From: JALZUE01 sp051251725 | Lineage (GTDB): Bacteria; Pseudomonadota; Gammaproteobacteria; Enterobacterales; Alteromonadaceae | NCBI GenBank assembly: GCA_051251725.1 | Contig: JBPOFN010000003.1 | Span: 124,001 to 188,000 of the forward strand | DNA: 64,000 nt | Reading direction: 5' to 3' | Shown here: positions 46,509-56,371 of the stretch, in pieces | How positions within the stretch are numbered: position 1 is the stretch's first letter | How the letters are laid out: the number at the start of each line of letters is the position of its first letter | Program-made: the position numbers and the translations under genes | The notes under the pieces: generated by a model | Told to the model about the DNA's origin: nothing | Databases searched by the model: none | What the model saw: the letters and a program-made list of their open reading frames with translations, nothing else

Positions 46509-46871
46509 ATGGATAATTTACAAACAACCTACTCTGCAGTGTTTGGCGCAATTGTAGCTAGTAAAAGAAAAATACAAGAAAAAGAGCAATCTGAGCTGGC
46601 GAATGCATTAGGGATATCTCAGGCATCTTATAGTCGCCTTGAGAGCGGTAAGTCATCAATGAGTACAGACCAAATATTTCTTGTTGCTCAAGCTCTTGGC
46701 GATGAAGTAAGTAACTTGATGAGTGAAACAGAGTCTTATATTACCCGTCTTCAAAATAAAGGGTATAACGTCATTCCTCAATTAAGAGGTGTTGATAGTT
46801 CAGGAGCAGGTAAAGTAGTAGCCGGCGCAGCTCTAGGTGCACTATTAATTAGCTTGTTATCAAATCGGTAG
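46509..46871 (+). CDS. XRE-family regulator with C-terminal membrane segment
   Basis: This 120-residue protein has a Cro/C1 helix-turn-helix at about 17-70 (QSELANALGISQASYSRLES, GKSSM). It ends with a glycine-zipper-like hydrophobic stretch, AGKVVAGAALGALLISLL, at about 100-117. A DNA-binding protein with a C-terminal membrane tail is unusual. Its divergent neighbour, the LRAT-like protein, has a very similar Gly/Ala-rich tail, so the two could meet in the membrane. The pair may be a regulator-effector or toxin-antitoxin-like module. Confidence 0.8.
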   Translation: MDNLQTTYSAVFGAIVASKRKIQEKEQSELANALGISQASYSRLESGKSSMSTDQIFLVAQALGDEVSNLMSETESYITRLQNKGYNVIPQLRGVDSSGAGKVVAGAALGALLISLLSNR

Positions 46872-46989
46872 TTAACTAAATATTTTAAAGTTGGCGGCAG
46901 TATAAATTTAAAAAATAAAGATAAAAGTACAAAATAACGAAAGAGACAGGCATCAATTGAAAATAAATTTATAACTGCTCTGATTTTAC

Positions 46990-49900
46990 CTAACCAATCG
47001 CCAACTTAGCCGTCTCATGCCACAAGTACGCTGGCATGGGATGTTTTAACTTCCACGTTATATTCATTGGCTGGCTACCTTCATATTTTACAAAATCTAC
47101 AGGGCCAAAGTTAACAAATCCCATGGTTTTTCCGTTTTCATCTTTTGCCTGTTCACGTACAAATAAAATGAAGGTTTTGTTGTTTTTCTTCTGTTCGATA
47201 TAACCTAAACCTCGGCCAGCGTTTGGTCTTGCGCTATTCTGTGTTTGCCAATGAAATAAGGTTGGGCTGATGGCGTAGTCGTGGTACATGGTGGTAGCAG
47301 AAAACTGTTTTTCACATTTATCTAATGTCACAAACAATAATTCAGTATTAGCATTAGCTATAGTTAATACACCTTCACGGCTTGAGGATTTTTTAGTAAA
47401 TTTACTATCACCAAACGCCACCAAGATATGCTCTTTTGGATAGCGCACATGCATACTTAATGGTGAATTATCGACGACAGCATTATCCACTTTCGGCATA
47501 GCAAATTCATTCACATCAAGTCTTTCAACCAATAGTGTAAGTACCTCTTTTAGCTCCATTAAAAGCTGAGTGTTTTTTAACGCTAATAAACTTTGTTCAA
47601 GGTTATCAAAACCAAGCTTATCGCCAGCTTTGTCCCAAAAGTCGTAATGCATCATTAAAGCAAATAGCTCTATATGAACAGTTGGGTAGTTAGTTTTGAG
47701 GGTAGATTTTGCTTTAGCTAACGAAAAATCAGCTTCTATTAACTTTTGAATAAAGCGTAAATATGAAATAGACGTACAGCTTAAAAAGCGATTATTAATT
47801 GCGCGGTAATAAGCGGCATAAATATCTTTTTCTGTTTCAGTGACTTCTTTACCTTTCGCCTTATTAACTAAAGTAAACCAACCACCAAGTCTATCTACTT
47901 TTACATTGTAAATATCTTCAAGGCTGTATTGCTCATTAATATGTAAAAAGTTAGTTAAGGTTAGGGGCAGGTGAGTATCTTCCGAATATCTATTAATTAG
48001 TCTAATGAAACGATTTTGATTTAATGAAGCACGCCTGATATTTCTTAAGATCATTGCTTGAGTTTTTTCTTGTAACTCAATACGACAACCTACCGGTAAA
48101 TGCGGAAAGCCTTGCTTAATTTCTTTATCTATTGATTGGTTAGTTTTACCGGTTAATGATCTAAACTTGCTCGAAAAGTCATATTCTGGTCGCGAATTGC
48201 CGACAAAATCTAAAATAGTACAACACTCTTTGTTATCGGTTAAACGCAAACCACGGCCAAGTTGCTGTAAAAATATAGTTAAGCTTTCAGTAGGTCGTAA
48301 AAATAACAAGGTATCTAATTCAGGAATATCGACACCTTCATTAAATATATCAACAACAAACAATATGTTTATTTGTTTTGATTTTAATTGTTGTTGTAAT
48401 ACTTCACGATCTTTACTGTTATCGCTGGTCAATACACCACAAGCAATGCCTTTTAACGTGAATTTTTTCGCCATAAAGTTTGCGTGCTCTTTACTGACAC
48501 AAAATGCCAATGCTCGCATTTGTGATATGTCAGTAACTATTTCATTTAAGCTTTGTAAAATACGTAAAACGCGTTGGTCGTTAAAAGTATAAAGATTGGT
48601 AAGTTCAGCAATATCGTACCGACCCTTAGACCATTTTATGTTGGTTAAATCGGTAGCATCATCTATAGCGAAATACTGGAATGGCGAAAGGTGTCGTTGA
48701 TTAATAGCTTCTGGTAATCGAATTTCAGCGGCAATAACATTACAAAAATCACTGAGAATATCTGTGCCGTCATGACGTTCTGGTGTTGCTGTTAAACCCA
48801 GTAATATTTTAGGGGTGAAATGCTTTAATACAGCCCGGTAACTACTCGCGGCAATATGATGTACTTCATCAATGACAATGTAATCAAAATAATCTTCACT
48901 TAAATTAAGCGTATCAAGTTGATTGTTTAAGCTCTGAATTGATGCGAACAAGTGTTTATAACTATTGGGCTTATTATTGCCCACCCACAATTCACCAAAG
49001 GTATTATTTTTTAATACTCCACGATAAGCGCCTTGGGCTTGCTTAAGTATTTCTTCTCGGTGAGCAACAAATAAAAACTTAGCTTCTGGGTTTTCTTGGT
49101 AAAAACTAGCAAAATCAAAAGCCGAAATAATTGTTTTACCTGTGCCTGTAGCGGCGACAACTAAATTGCGATAGCGGTTATGTAATTCACGTTCAACTTT
49201 TAGTTTTTCTAATATGGTTTGCTGGTGCGAATGCGGTTTAATATCGAAATAAAAATTAGCCGTTGAGCTATTAAAACTGCCTTTTGCTTCTTGTAGTGCG
49301 CTGGTTAGTTTTTCGCGACTAGCAACTTCACCATCAAAATACTCAAAGTCTGGCGACTCCCAATAAGTTTCAAAGGTGCTGAGTGATTTTTCAATAATAT
49401 GCGGTATTTCTTTAGAGGTGATTTTTAAGTTCCATTCTAAACCACTGGTTAATGCTGAATGCGATAAGTTAGACGAACCAATGTAGCCTGTATGAAATCC
49501 TGTATTTCGCATAAACAGATATGATTTAGCATGCAGCCTTTCGCGATTGGTGTTGTAACTCAGTTTAACTTGAGTGTTCGGCAATGATGCTAAAAACTCT
49601 ACCGCTTTGGCATCGGTTGCGCCCATATACGAGGTAGTAATTATTTTTAACTGCTTACCGTTACGGGTAAATTCTTCTAGCTCATTTTTAAATATGCGAA
49701 TGCCCGCCCATTTAATAAATGATACTAACCAATAGATTTTATCTGATGATTGGATCTCTCTTTTAATTTCTGTTTCTAACGATATACCCACATTGCTACC
49801 GCAAAATAATTCACTTTGCGTTAGCCCGGTAATTGGCATAATTGACTCTACGTATTTAGGTAAATCCGCAGCAATGGGGTTCGCTTTATCAAACAGCGCC

Positions 49901-50196
49901 GTTAGTATTTTACCTTGGCTATCTAGCAGGTTTTCGTTGATTAACTCTGCATCTTTAATGTGTGTGCTAAGCCATTTTACTATGGTATTTGCTAAGTTAA
50001 TTTGATCATGAATTCGGGTATCGCCACTTGGCACTGAGTCCATCGCGATTTCAATTAGACGTGTTAAAAAGCGAGATAACCAAGTTGCGGCTTCACCTGC
50101 TTCTAATGTACGTTCGCCAACATAAAATAAATCACGATCTAAATTTTGTTCTACTAATTGTGTGATCAACTGTTCATAGATGCCGGTTTGATTCAT
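46990..50196 (-). CDS. PLD-like plus SF2 helicase protein with DUF3427-type C-terminus
   Basis: This 1068-residue protein is read from the ATG at 50196 (AAGGAT seven bases before); a longer frame from 50247 adds 17 unlikely residues. Residues of about 130-290 form a phospholipase-D-like domain with HAKSYLF and GSSNLSHSAL. A superfamily-2 helicase follows: Walker A ATGTGKT, IDEVHH, GLTATPERHDG and QQLGRGLRL. The last 400 residues match the DUF3427 region seen in proteins with this layout. Such proteins often sit in defence islands and probably act on DNA, but the substrate is unknown. Degenerate copies of its 3' end at 45665-45893 and about 50620-50690 show repeated turnover here. Confidence 0.85.
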   Translation of the reverse strand: MNQTGIYEQLITQLVEQNLDRDLFYVGERTLEAGEAATWLSRFLTRLIEIAMDSVPSGDTRIHDQINLANTIVKWLSTHIKDAELINENLLDSQGKILTALFDKANPIAADLPKYVESIMPITGLTQSELFCGSNVGISLETEIKREIQSSDKIYWLVSFIKWAGIRIFKNELEEFTRNGKQLKIITTSYMGATDAKAVEFLASLPNTQVKLSYNTNRERLHAKSYLFMRNTGFHTGYIGSSNLSHSALTSGLEWNLKITSKEIPHIIEKSLSTFETYWESPDFEYFDGEVASREKLTSALQEAKGSFNSSTANFYFDIKPHSHQQTILEKLKVERELHNRYRNLVVAATGTGKTIISAFDFASFYQENPEAKFLFVAHREEILKQAQGAYRGVLKNNTFGELWVGNNKPNSYKHLFASIQSLNNQLDTLNLSEDYFDYIVIDEVHHIAASSYRAVLKHFTPKILLGLTATPERHDGTDILSDFCNVIAAEIRLPEAINQRHLSPFQYFAIDDATDLTNIKWSKGRYDIAELTNLYTFNDQRVLRILQSLNEIVTDISQMRALAFCVSKEHANFMAKKFTLKGIACGVLTSDNSKDREVLQQQLKSKQINILFVVDIFNEGVDIPELDTLLFLRPTESLTIFLQQLGRGLRLTDNKECCTILDFVGNSRPEYDFSSKFRSLTGKTNQSIDKEIKQGFPHLPVGCRIELQEKTQAMILRNIRRASLNQNRFIRLINRYSEDTHLPLTLTNFLHINEQYSLEDIYNVKVDRLGGWFTLVNKAKGKEVTETEKDIYAAYYRAINNRFLSCTSISYLRFIQKLIEADFSLAKAKSTLKTNYPTVHIELFALMMHYDFWDKAGDKLGFDNLEQSLLALKNTQLLMELKEVLTLLVERLDVNEFAMPKVDNAVVDNSPLSMHVRYPKEHILVAFGDSKFTKKSSSREGVLTIANANTELLFVTLDKCEKQFSATTMYHDYAISPTLFHWQTQNSARPNAGRGLGYIEQKKNNKTFILFVREQAKDENGKTMGFVNFGPVDFVKYEGSQPMNITWKLKHPMPAYLWHETAKLAIG

Positions 50197-50247
50197 GAAA
50201 AATCCTTTTATGGGTGATGTAGGCTTAGAATATCTTAAAACTTTCAA

Positions 50248-50968
50248 TAAGTTGATGTTTTTATGGATTATTTTTTTGTTTTACGCTGAAAATTTAAGAT
50301 TTTAAAAGTAGCTTATTATATGTATTAAGTTAGTTTCAATGCTCATGGACGAACAGCTGTATGATCCTCAAAGATAATATAAAGAACACACTTTAAAATA
50401 ATGCATTGGTATGATGGCTTGTTAATAACAACAAAACGTAAAGAAAAAAGGTTGGACACAGCAACAGGTTTCCACTCAAACAGGTTTAAGTCGAAATAAA
50501 TTTTTGCGATGGAAAAAGGGCACTTCATCCTATATTTAGCCAAAACTTACCTGAAGGTTACGTTCGTCGTTATATCCACGATAAGACTAGTGTTTGTTGC
50601 TCTTACTAGATTATTTTGAAGTTAATTTCCACGTAATATTCAGCTAGTTCCTGTTCACAAACGAATAAAACAAAGTGCTAATTATTCTCCATCTACTTCT
50701 ACTCCCTTAAAAATAATACGGCCATTAGTTATTCACTTTTGGCCGTATTTTGTAATAATGGCTGTATCTTTAGTTTTAATGAATAATTATGGCCGATAAA
50801 TTAACCCGCAGTGACGTGATTTTTTAATAACAACAAAGAATGCGTTGTTGTCGTTAAAAGAAATACAAAGCTTATTACCACATAGTATTGCTGAGCGAAC
50901 ATTGCGTCGTTAACTTACACAAGAAGTGGAAATTTAATTCAACCTATTTGGTCTTCATTTTTATGTTT
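50248..50968. other. Intergenic stretch with gene remnants
   Basis: Three decayed pieces are visible. At about 50447-50535 (+) a frame reads KKGWTQQQVSTQTGLSRNKF, a helix-turn-helix-like fragment. At about 50620-50690 (-) bases match the 3' end of the helicase (shared TTCCACGT, ATATTCA and GTTCAC blocks) with an internal deletion. At about 50789-50913 (+) two frames read MADKLTRSDVIF and LLSLKEIQSLLP with ERTLRR, a winged-helix-like fragment ending in a stop. None looks functional. Confidence 0.45.
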
Positions 50969-52348
50969 ATGATAGATATTAAAAACTTTCAACATCACCA
51001 ATTAACCATTAGCAACTGGCAGGTAGAACAGCGTGATACTTGGTGCGTTTTAGGTAAAAACGGTTCAGGTAAACAATATATTGATGAGCTTTTTACCGGT
51101 AAGCTAACCGCGCAAAATGTCGGTACGTTAACCTTACCGCCGGCAGATAAAATAGCCATGGTGTCGTTTGAAACTCAGCAACGTATTTACGAGCATGAGT
51201 TAAAAATGGATGCCAGTGATTTCCTTGATGCGAATGACGTTGGCACCTTAGCTAAAAACTTTTTACCGGCAGAACACCTGAATGATCCGCTAATTACTGC
51301 CTTTAATTTAAGCCACCGGCTTGAAACTGGCTATCGGCAACTAAGTACCGGAGAAGGGCGTAAATTATTAATTCTACAAGCCATTTTTAACGGCGTTGAA
51401 TTATTAGTTTGTGATAACCCGTTCGATAGCTTAGATGAAGATTCATGCCTTGCGTTATCGAAGGCGTTAGCTGAACTGGCCAATAACAATGTTACTGTTA
51501 TTTTGTTGTTAAGTAACCGGCAAGACATACCCGCTTGGTGTAATAACATTGCCTTTATTGAACGCGGTCAGCTTGACGTTATTGGGCAATTTGAAAGTGA
51601 TGAAACAAAACGCCAACTTGATGTGTTACTTACCCCTAAAGAAAATAATTTAACTTGGCCTGCAGCGTTAAAACATCGAGACAGTTATCAGCATCCTTAT
51701 TTGGTTGAGCTGAAAAATGGCAAGGTTTCGTATAACGGTGCCAATGTTTTTGAGCAGTTGAATTTATGTATTAAACCGTTACAACATACTTTGATCAGCG
51801 GTCGCAATGGCAGCGGTAAATCAACGTTAATGCATTTAATTACTGGCGATTGTACTCAGTGTTACAGTAATGACTTACACGTTTTAGGGATCAAAAGAGG
51901 CTCAGGCGAAAGCATTTGGGAATTAAAAAAACAAATGGGCATTGTCAGCGCAGAATTGCATCGGCAATATCGTGTGAATGGTGATTTGTTAACGGTAGTG
52001 TTATCAGGTTTTTACGATACTATCGGCTTATATCGCCAACCCGAAAAACATCATATTGAACTAGCTCGCCAATGGTTGCAGCAGGTGGGTTTATTAGATT
52101 ATCAAAATACGCCGTTTCAGCAGTTAAGTTATGGTGAGCAGCGCCTTGCTTTAATTGCCAGAGCTTTGGTTAAGTCACCCTTGTTATTGATTTTAGATGA
52201 ACCAACCCAAGGGCTTGATGAGTTAAATCGTCACCGTATTCTTAACTTTTTAGAATATTTAACCGAGCAACAGCAAAGTACTATTTTATTAGTGAGTCAT
52301 CGTAAAGACGAACATTTACCGTTATTTAAGCAGCATATTAAATTGTAG
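50969..52348 (+). CDS. modF: ModF-like protein with two ABC ATPase domains
   Basis: This 459-residue cytoplasmic protein has two ABC ATPase domains without membrane spans, like E. coli ModF. The second domain is complete: SGRNGSGKST, LSYGEQRLALIARAL and LLILDEPTQGLDE. The first is altered: Walker A reads GKNGSGKQ, with Gln in place of Ser/Thr, and the signature is LSTGEGRK, so one ATP site may be weak. The start at 50969 is chosen to match ModF; upstream in-frame codons add residues with no family match. ModF is linked to molybdate transport in E. coli but its role is unproven. There are no mod genes nearby. Confidence 0.82.
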   Translation: MIDIKNFQHHQLTISNWQVEQRDTWCVLGKNGSGKQYIDELFTGKLTAQNVGTLTLPPADKIAMVSFETQQRIYEHELKMDASDFLDANDVGTLAKNFLPAEHLNDPLITAFNLSHRLETGYRQLSTGEGRKLLILQAIFNGVELLVCDNPFDSLDEDSCLALSKALAELANNNVTVILLLSNRQDIPAWCNNIAFIERGQLDVIGQFESDETKRQLDVLLTPKENNLTWPAALKHRDSYQHPYLVELKNGKVSYNGANVFEQLNLCIKPLQHTLISGRNGSGKSTLMHLITGDCTQCYSNDLHVLGIKRGSGESIWELKKQMGIVSAELHRQYRVNGDLLTVVLSGFYDTIGLYRQPEKHHIELARQWLQQVGLLDYQNTPFQQLSYGEQRLALIARALVKSPLLLILDEPTQGLDELNRHRILNFLEYLTEQQQSTILLVSHRKDEHLPLFKQHIKL

Positions 52349-53121
52349 TTTCAGTTTCTCCATTCCTAATATTGGGCTGATCACTGGCATGATGTGATAC
52401 ACCTTACAAGATCCTGAAAATGGTTTTGTTTGGTGTTATGCGTAAAGTGATCAAGCTTGTTTCTACGTTATTTTGATTATTTAACCTCAATATTTGAAAA
52501 CATCTCTTTTAAAAACTATTTCCTTATAGTTATAAAATTATAAAACCCATTAATTCGAGATAAGGTAACTTTTGATAAGTTAACTTTACTTTTGGTTTTT
52601 TGTTTTATAAATAAACTGTGGTAGCTTTGTTTTTCTGTCTGCATTTCTATTTCACTTGTTTATAAGGTTATTGCTTGTGATTTTTATTCATTAAATAAGT
52701 TTAAATATCGATTTATATTTGAACTGTTGTTTTATATAATGCTTATGTATGGGGTGGTAATGGTATGAAACATCATCGGGTGAACTTATATTTAAGCCCC
52801 ACATACAAAAATAACTTAACTGAAATATGTCAACGTTATTAACTAAAAACACAGTAGAAATAAAGAGTTAGATGTTAAAGCTTTAAGTTTGGGTATTGGT
52901 AGTGAAAGAAGTTTTTTGAATATTGCCAACCCCAGCAGAGAATTTAGTAGTGTTAACTCGCGATCAGCGGGTTAAAAACCATTATTTCTATTTGGCTAAA
53001 ATAATTTTTTAGCCTTGTGAATTATAAACAACCATCAACAGGCAAGCCCTGAAAGTAACAGCTTTCATATTTGAATGGGCTTCTGGCTACGTATTGTTGG
53101 TACAATTTTAGGAACATTTAG
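52349..53121. other. Intergenic region before tpiA
   Basis: About 770 bases with no credible gene. Near the right end, AAGCCC (53044-53049) pairs with GGGCTT (53077-53082) and TGAAAG pairs with CTTTCA inside, forming a hairpin about 40 bases before the tpiA start. It could end upstream transcription or act as a leader element. Confidence 0.45.
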
Positions 53122-53898
53122 ATGAATCAACATTCCCCCTTGGTGATTGGTAACTGGAAATTAAACGGCGGTGTAGATTTACTTTGTCGCTCTGTAGGTG
53201 CTCTTACGGGGAAACATTTCAAAACAGATATTGTAATTTGCCCACCCAATATATTTTTTAGAGAGATGATCGGTTTCTTTAAAAATTCAAAGTTAAAAAT
53301 TGGTACGCAAAACCTCAGTAAATATCAATCGGGATCTTATACAGGCGAAACTTCTGCTCAGATGATCAAGGAATCTGGAGGTGAGTTGTGCTTGATTGGC
53401 CATTCGGAACGCCGAGCGATGTTTAATGAAAACAATGCCAGTTGTAAGATAAAAATAAAGCGGGCGCTTGAAGCTAATTTATTGCCGGTTTTGTGTATTG
53501 GCGAAAGTGCTACTCAACGTGATGCTGGCATTACTAAGGATATTTTATACCGACAAATTAACGATACACTGGGTGGCGTACAATTACGTGGAAAGCCTAT
53601 TGTTATTGCTTATGAGCCGGTATGGGCTATTGGGGATGGATTAGCAGCTTCAGCCGATGAAGTGCAGAAAGTACATAGCTATATTAGAAGTGTTCTTGAT
53701 ATGTTATTTGGTGAAAATGTTGCACAAACGACACGTATTATTTATGGCGGTTGCGTTACTAAAAACAATGCTTATGAGTTGCTAGCAGAAGCCGATATTG
53801 ATGGTTTATTAGTGGGCGGTGCAAGTTTAGATCCTAACCATTTCATTCAAATTTGCTTGCAAGCGGATGAGCATGCAAAAAACCTAGCCGTGCTTTAA
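53122..53898 (+). CDS. tpiA: Triosephosphate isomerase
   Basis: This 258-residue TIM-barrel enzyme interconverts dihydroxyacetone phosphate and glyceraldehyde 3-phosphate. All signatures are present: GNWKLNG with the catalytic Lys, CLIGHSERR with the catalytic His, YEPVWAIGDG with the catalytic Glu, and IYGGCVTKNNA and LLVGGASLD near the end. The loop DG replaces the usual TG after WAIG, a mild variation. It is alone, away from the usual secG neighbourhood, so it could be a second isomerase copy. Several other central-carbon genes (gap, pckA, lldD) lie within 8 kb. Confidence 0.94.
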   Translation: MNQHSPLVIGNWKLNGGVDLLCRSVGALTGKHFKTDIVICPPNIFFREMIGFFKNSKLKIGTQNLSKYQSGSYTGETSAQMIKESGGELCLIGHSERRAMFNENNASCKIKIKRALEANLLPVLCIGESATQRDAGITKDILYRQINDTLGGVQLRGKPIVIAYEPVWAIGDGLAASADEVQKVHSYIRSVLDMLFGENVAQTTRIIYGGCVTKNNAYELLAEADIDGLLVGGASLDPNHFIQICLQADEHAKNLAVL

Positions 53899-53964
53899 AA
53901 AATATAACACAAGCGTGACCGGCCTATTGTCTATTTATTGAAATTCATTTTGTTGTAAATGCAA

Positions 53965-53985
53965 TGGCCGTAAGCTTAACGGCCA
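53965..53985. terminator. Hairpin between convergent tpiA and lldD
   Basis: TGGCCGT (53965-53971) and ACGGCCA (53979-53985) pair perfectly around a seven-base loop, between the convergent stops of tpiA (53898) and lldD (53998). The T-run is weak, so it probably serves as a shared, bidirectional end signal. Confidence 0.65.
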
Positions 53986-53997
53986 CTGCTTAATTTA

Positions 53998-55137
53998 TTA
54001 AGCAAACTTAGCTAAAGAATCTCGGTTTAAGTCTTTAATACATTTAGCGCCAGTTAAGGTCATGGCTACGCGCATTTCTTTTTCATATAAATCGAGTAAA
54101 TTCTCAACGCCAGCTTGGCCTTGAGCAGCTAAAGCGAAGATAAAAGAACGGCCAAGTAAGGCACAGTCAGCCCCTAAGGCTAACATTCTTACTACGTCTA
54201 AGCCTGAGCGAATTCCTGAATCGGCAAATATGGTTAAGTCATCTTTTACTGCATCTGCAATTCTAGGTAATGCTTTGGCTGACGACATAACACCATCAAG
54301 TTGACGGCCACCATGGTTAGAAACAACAATACCGTTAGCACCAAAACTTACTGCGTCTTTTGCGTCTTGCTCGTCTAAAATCCCTTTGATCACCATAGGG
54401 CCATCCCAAAATTCTCTTACCCACTCAAGATCTTTCCAAGAAATTGACGGATCAAAGTTTTCACCTAACCAGCCAATATAATCTTCTAATTTGGTTGGCT
54501 GGCCTCGGTAGGTAGAAATATTACCTAGATCATGCGGCTTACCTAAAACACCAACATCTAACGCCCATTGTGGATGACACATTGACTGAAATATTCTACG
54601 TGCGGCAGCATTCGAACCACTCATGCCTGAATGCATATCTCGGTAACGCGCACCAGGTACTGGCATATCAACGGTAAATACCAGGGTGGTTACGCCGGCA
54701 GCTTTTGCACGTTCAAGCACATTTTTCATAAAGCCACGGTCTTTTAGTACATACAACTGAAACCACATTGGTCGTTCAATTGCTGGTACAACTTCTTCGA
54801 TAGGGCATACTGAAACCGTTGACATAATAAAGGGTAGGCCTTTATTTTCAGCGGCTTTTGCGGCTTGTACTTCACCACGACGTGCATACATACCCGTAAG
54901 CCCAACCGGCGCCAGCGCGATAGGCATTGCTAATTTTTCACCAAAAATTTCGGTGTTTAAATTAAGATCTGACATATTATTTAAAACACGCTGTCTTAAC
55001 GCTATCTCAGCCAGATCTTCGGTATTTTTTCTCAGAGTATGTTCGCTATAAGAACCACCATCAATATAGTGGAATAAAAAGGGTGGAAGTTTAGCTTTTG
55101 CCGCTTTTCGGTAATCTGTTGGAGCTGAGATAATCAT
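53998..55137 (-). CDS. lldD: L-lactate dehydrogenase (FMN, quinone-linked)
   Basis: This 379-residue FMN-dependent alpha-hydroxyacid dehydrogenase oxidises L-lactate to pyruvate at the inner membrane. The LldD features are clear: FHYIDGGSYSEHTLRKN near the N-terminus, PIALAPVGLTGMYARRGE, WFQLYVLKDRGF, VVSNHGGRQLDG with catalytic His and Arg, and FADSGIRSGLDVVRMLALGA for flavin binding. The length equals that of the E. coli enzyme. AGGAT precedes the start. It is divergent from a LysR regulator that may control it. Confidence 0.95.
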   Translation of the reverse strand: MIISAPTDYRKAAKAKLPPFLFHYIDGGSYSEHTLRKNTEDLAEIALRQRVLNNMSDLNLNTEIFGEKLAMPIALAPVGLTGMYARRGEVQAAKAAENKGLPFIMSTVSVCPIEEVVPAIERPMWFQLYVLKDRGFMKNVLERAKAAGVTTLVFTVDMPVPGARYRDMHSGMSGSNAAARRIFQSMCHPQWALDVGVLGKPHDLGNISTYRGQPTKLEDYIGWLGENFDPSISWKDLEWVREFWDGPMVIKGILDEQDAKDAVSFGANGIVVSNHGGRQLDGVMSSAKALPRIADAVKDDLTIFADSGIRSGLDVVRMLALGADCALLGRSFIFALAAQGQAGVENLLDLYEKEMRVAMTLTGAKCIKDLNRDSLAKFA

Positions 55138-55268
55138 ATTTTAATCCTATTATAATTTTGTAACGAGCTGATGTTTGCTAAATCAGTTCACTTGATTAAA
55201 AATTACTACGTGTATCTTTAATAACTTAAGCAATTATATACTTTATATTTTTGTGATAAATGGAGATA

Positions 55269-56213
55269 ATGACAAACACTATTTCCCAAAGCGGTATAAT
55301 TATGTTGGCGAATGATTTAATTTTGTTTTCTCAGGTGGTAAAGCTTGGCAGCTTCAGTAAAGTGGCCGACGAAAATAACCTCACTAATTCAGTAGTAAGT
55401 AAACATATAGCGCGATTAGAAAAAGCACTCGGCGTGCAGCTGTTGTATCGAACCACACGCAGTTTAACGCTTACTGAAGCGGGTAGAGCGCTGATCCAAC
55501 GCGCCAACATGGTTAGTCAATTAACCTCAGAGGCCAAAGACGCAGTTTCAGGTTTTGGCGATAAAATTAAAGGGCATATTAAAATGTCGGTACCAACCAT
55601 CTCTGGCGATTTGTTACTGGCAGATGCGGTTGGTGAATTCTGCCAAAGTCATCCGGGTTTAACCGTTGACATGTCGCTCGAGAACCGTTTTATTGATTTA
55701 ATTGAAGGTGGCTACGATTTAGTCATTCGGACGGGTTGTCTTGATGATTCTAGTTTGATCGCTCGCCATATTATTGATTCTGAATGGGTGGTATGTGCTT
55801 CACCTGCTTATATCAGCAATAATGGTCGGCCGCTGGAGCCAAACGCGCTGAAAAATCACGATTGTTTACGATACGCCTATCAAACAACTGGCGCGAGTGA
55901 TTGGGAGTTTAAATCTAGCGAGGGCAATTATTTTGTTAATGTTTCGGGATCTTTTTCTACTAATAATGCCGCGGCATTACGTAAAGCAGCGCTTGGTGGT
56001 TACGGCATTGCCTATGTTCCTAGGTGCTTGGTGTATCATGATTTGTGTGATGGTCAGCTGTTAGATATTTTTCCGCTTTTAGTGGCTAAAAAGCTTGGTG
56101 TGTATGCCGTTTATCCGTTTACTAAACAACTGCCAAACAAAATAAAGTTACTTATTGAACATATCAAAGCGTGTTATTTATCTCGCTCGCATTATTTTAT
56201 CGCGAAAAGTTAA
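55269..56213 (+). CDS. LysR-family transcriptional regulator
   Basis: This regulator of about 314 residues has an N-terminal LysR helix-turn-helix (ILFSQVVKLGSFSKVADENN; LTNSVVSKHIARLEKALG) and a C-terminal effector domain of the CrgA-like group (KGHIKMSVPTISGDLLL; GGYDLVIRTG). Three in-frame ATGs (55260, 55269, 55302) are possible. 55269 has GGAG just before it, while family alignment would also allow 55302. It is divergent from lldD over a gap of about 130 bases, so control of lactate use is likely but inferred from position. Confidence 0.88.
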   Translation: MTNTISQSGIIMLANDLILFSQVVKLGSFSKVADENNLTNSVVSKHIARLEKALGVQLLYRTTRSLTLTEAGRALIQRANMVSQLTSEAKDAVSGFGDKIKGHIKMSVPTISGDLLLADAVGEFCQSHPGLTVDMSLENRFIDLIEGGYDLVIRTGCLDDSSLIARHIIDSEWVVCASPAYISNNGRPLEPNALKNHDCLRYAYQTTGASDWEFKSSEGNYFVNVSGSFSTNNAAALRKAALGGYGIAYVPRCLVYHDLCDGQLLDIFPLLVAKKLGVYAVYPFTKQLPNKIKLLIEHIKACYLSRSHYFIAKS

Positions 56214-56275
56214 ACGGTATTAACATAAATTATACTCAACTTTTGAAATAGAAAAGCGCTAAGCAACTTAATACT

Positions 56276-56324
56276 AGGGTCTGTTGATCTTTGTATTATT
56301 TATAAACAAAGTGCAACAGACCCT
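56276..56324. terminator. Long hairpin between convergent lysR and gap
   Basis: AGGGTCTGTTG (56276-56286) and CAACAGACCCT (56314-56324) are perfect 11-base arms, with CTTTGT/ACAAAG pairing inside. It lies between convergent genes and should terminate both; a small palindromic repeat is the alternative. Confidence 0.7.
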
Positions 56325-56371
56325 AAATACTTAACAAATATATTTCTATAAAGTAGAAATTAGTGCGTTGA

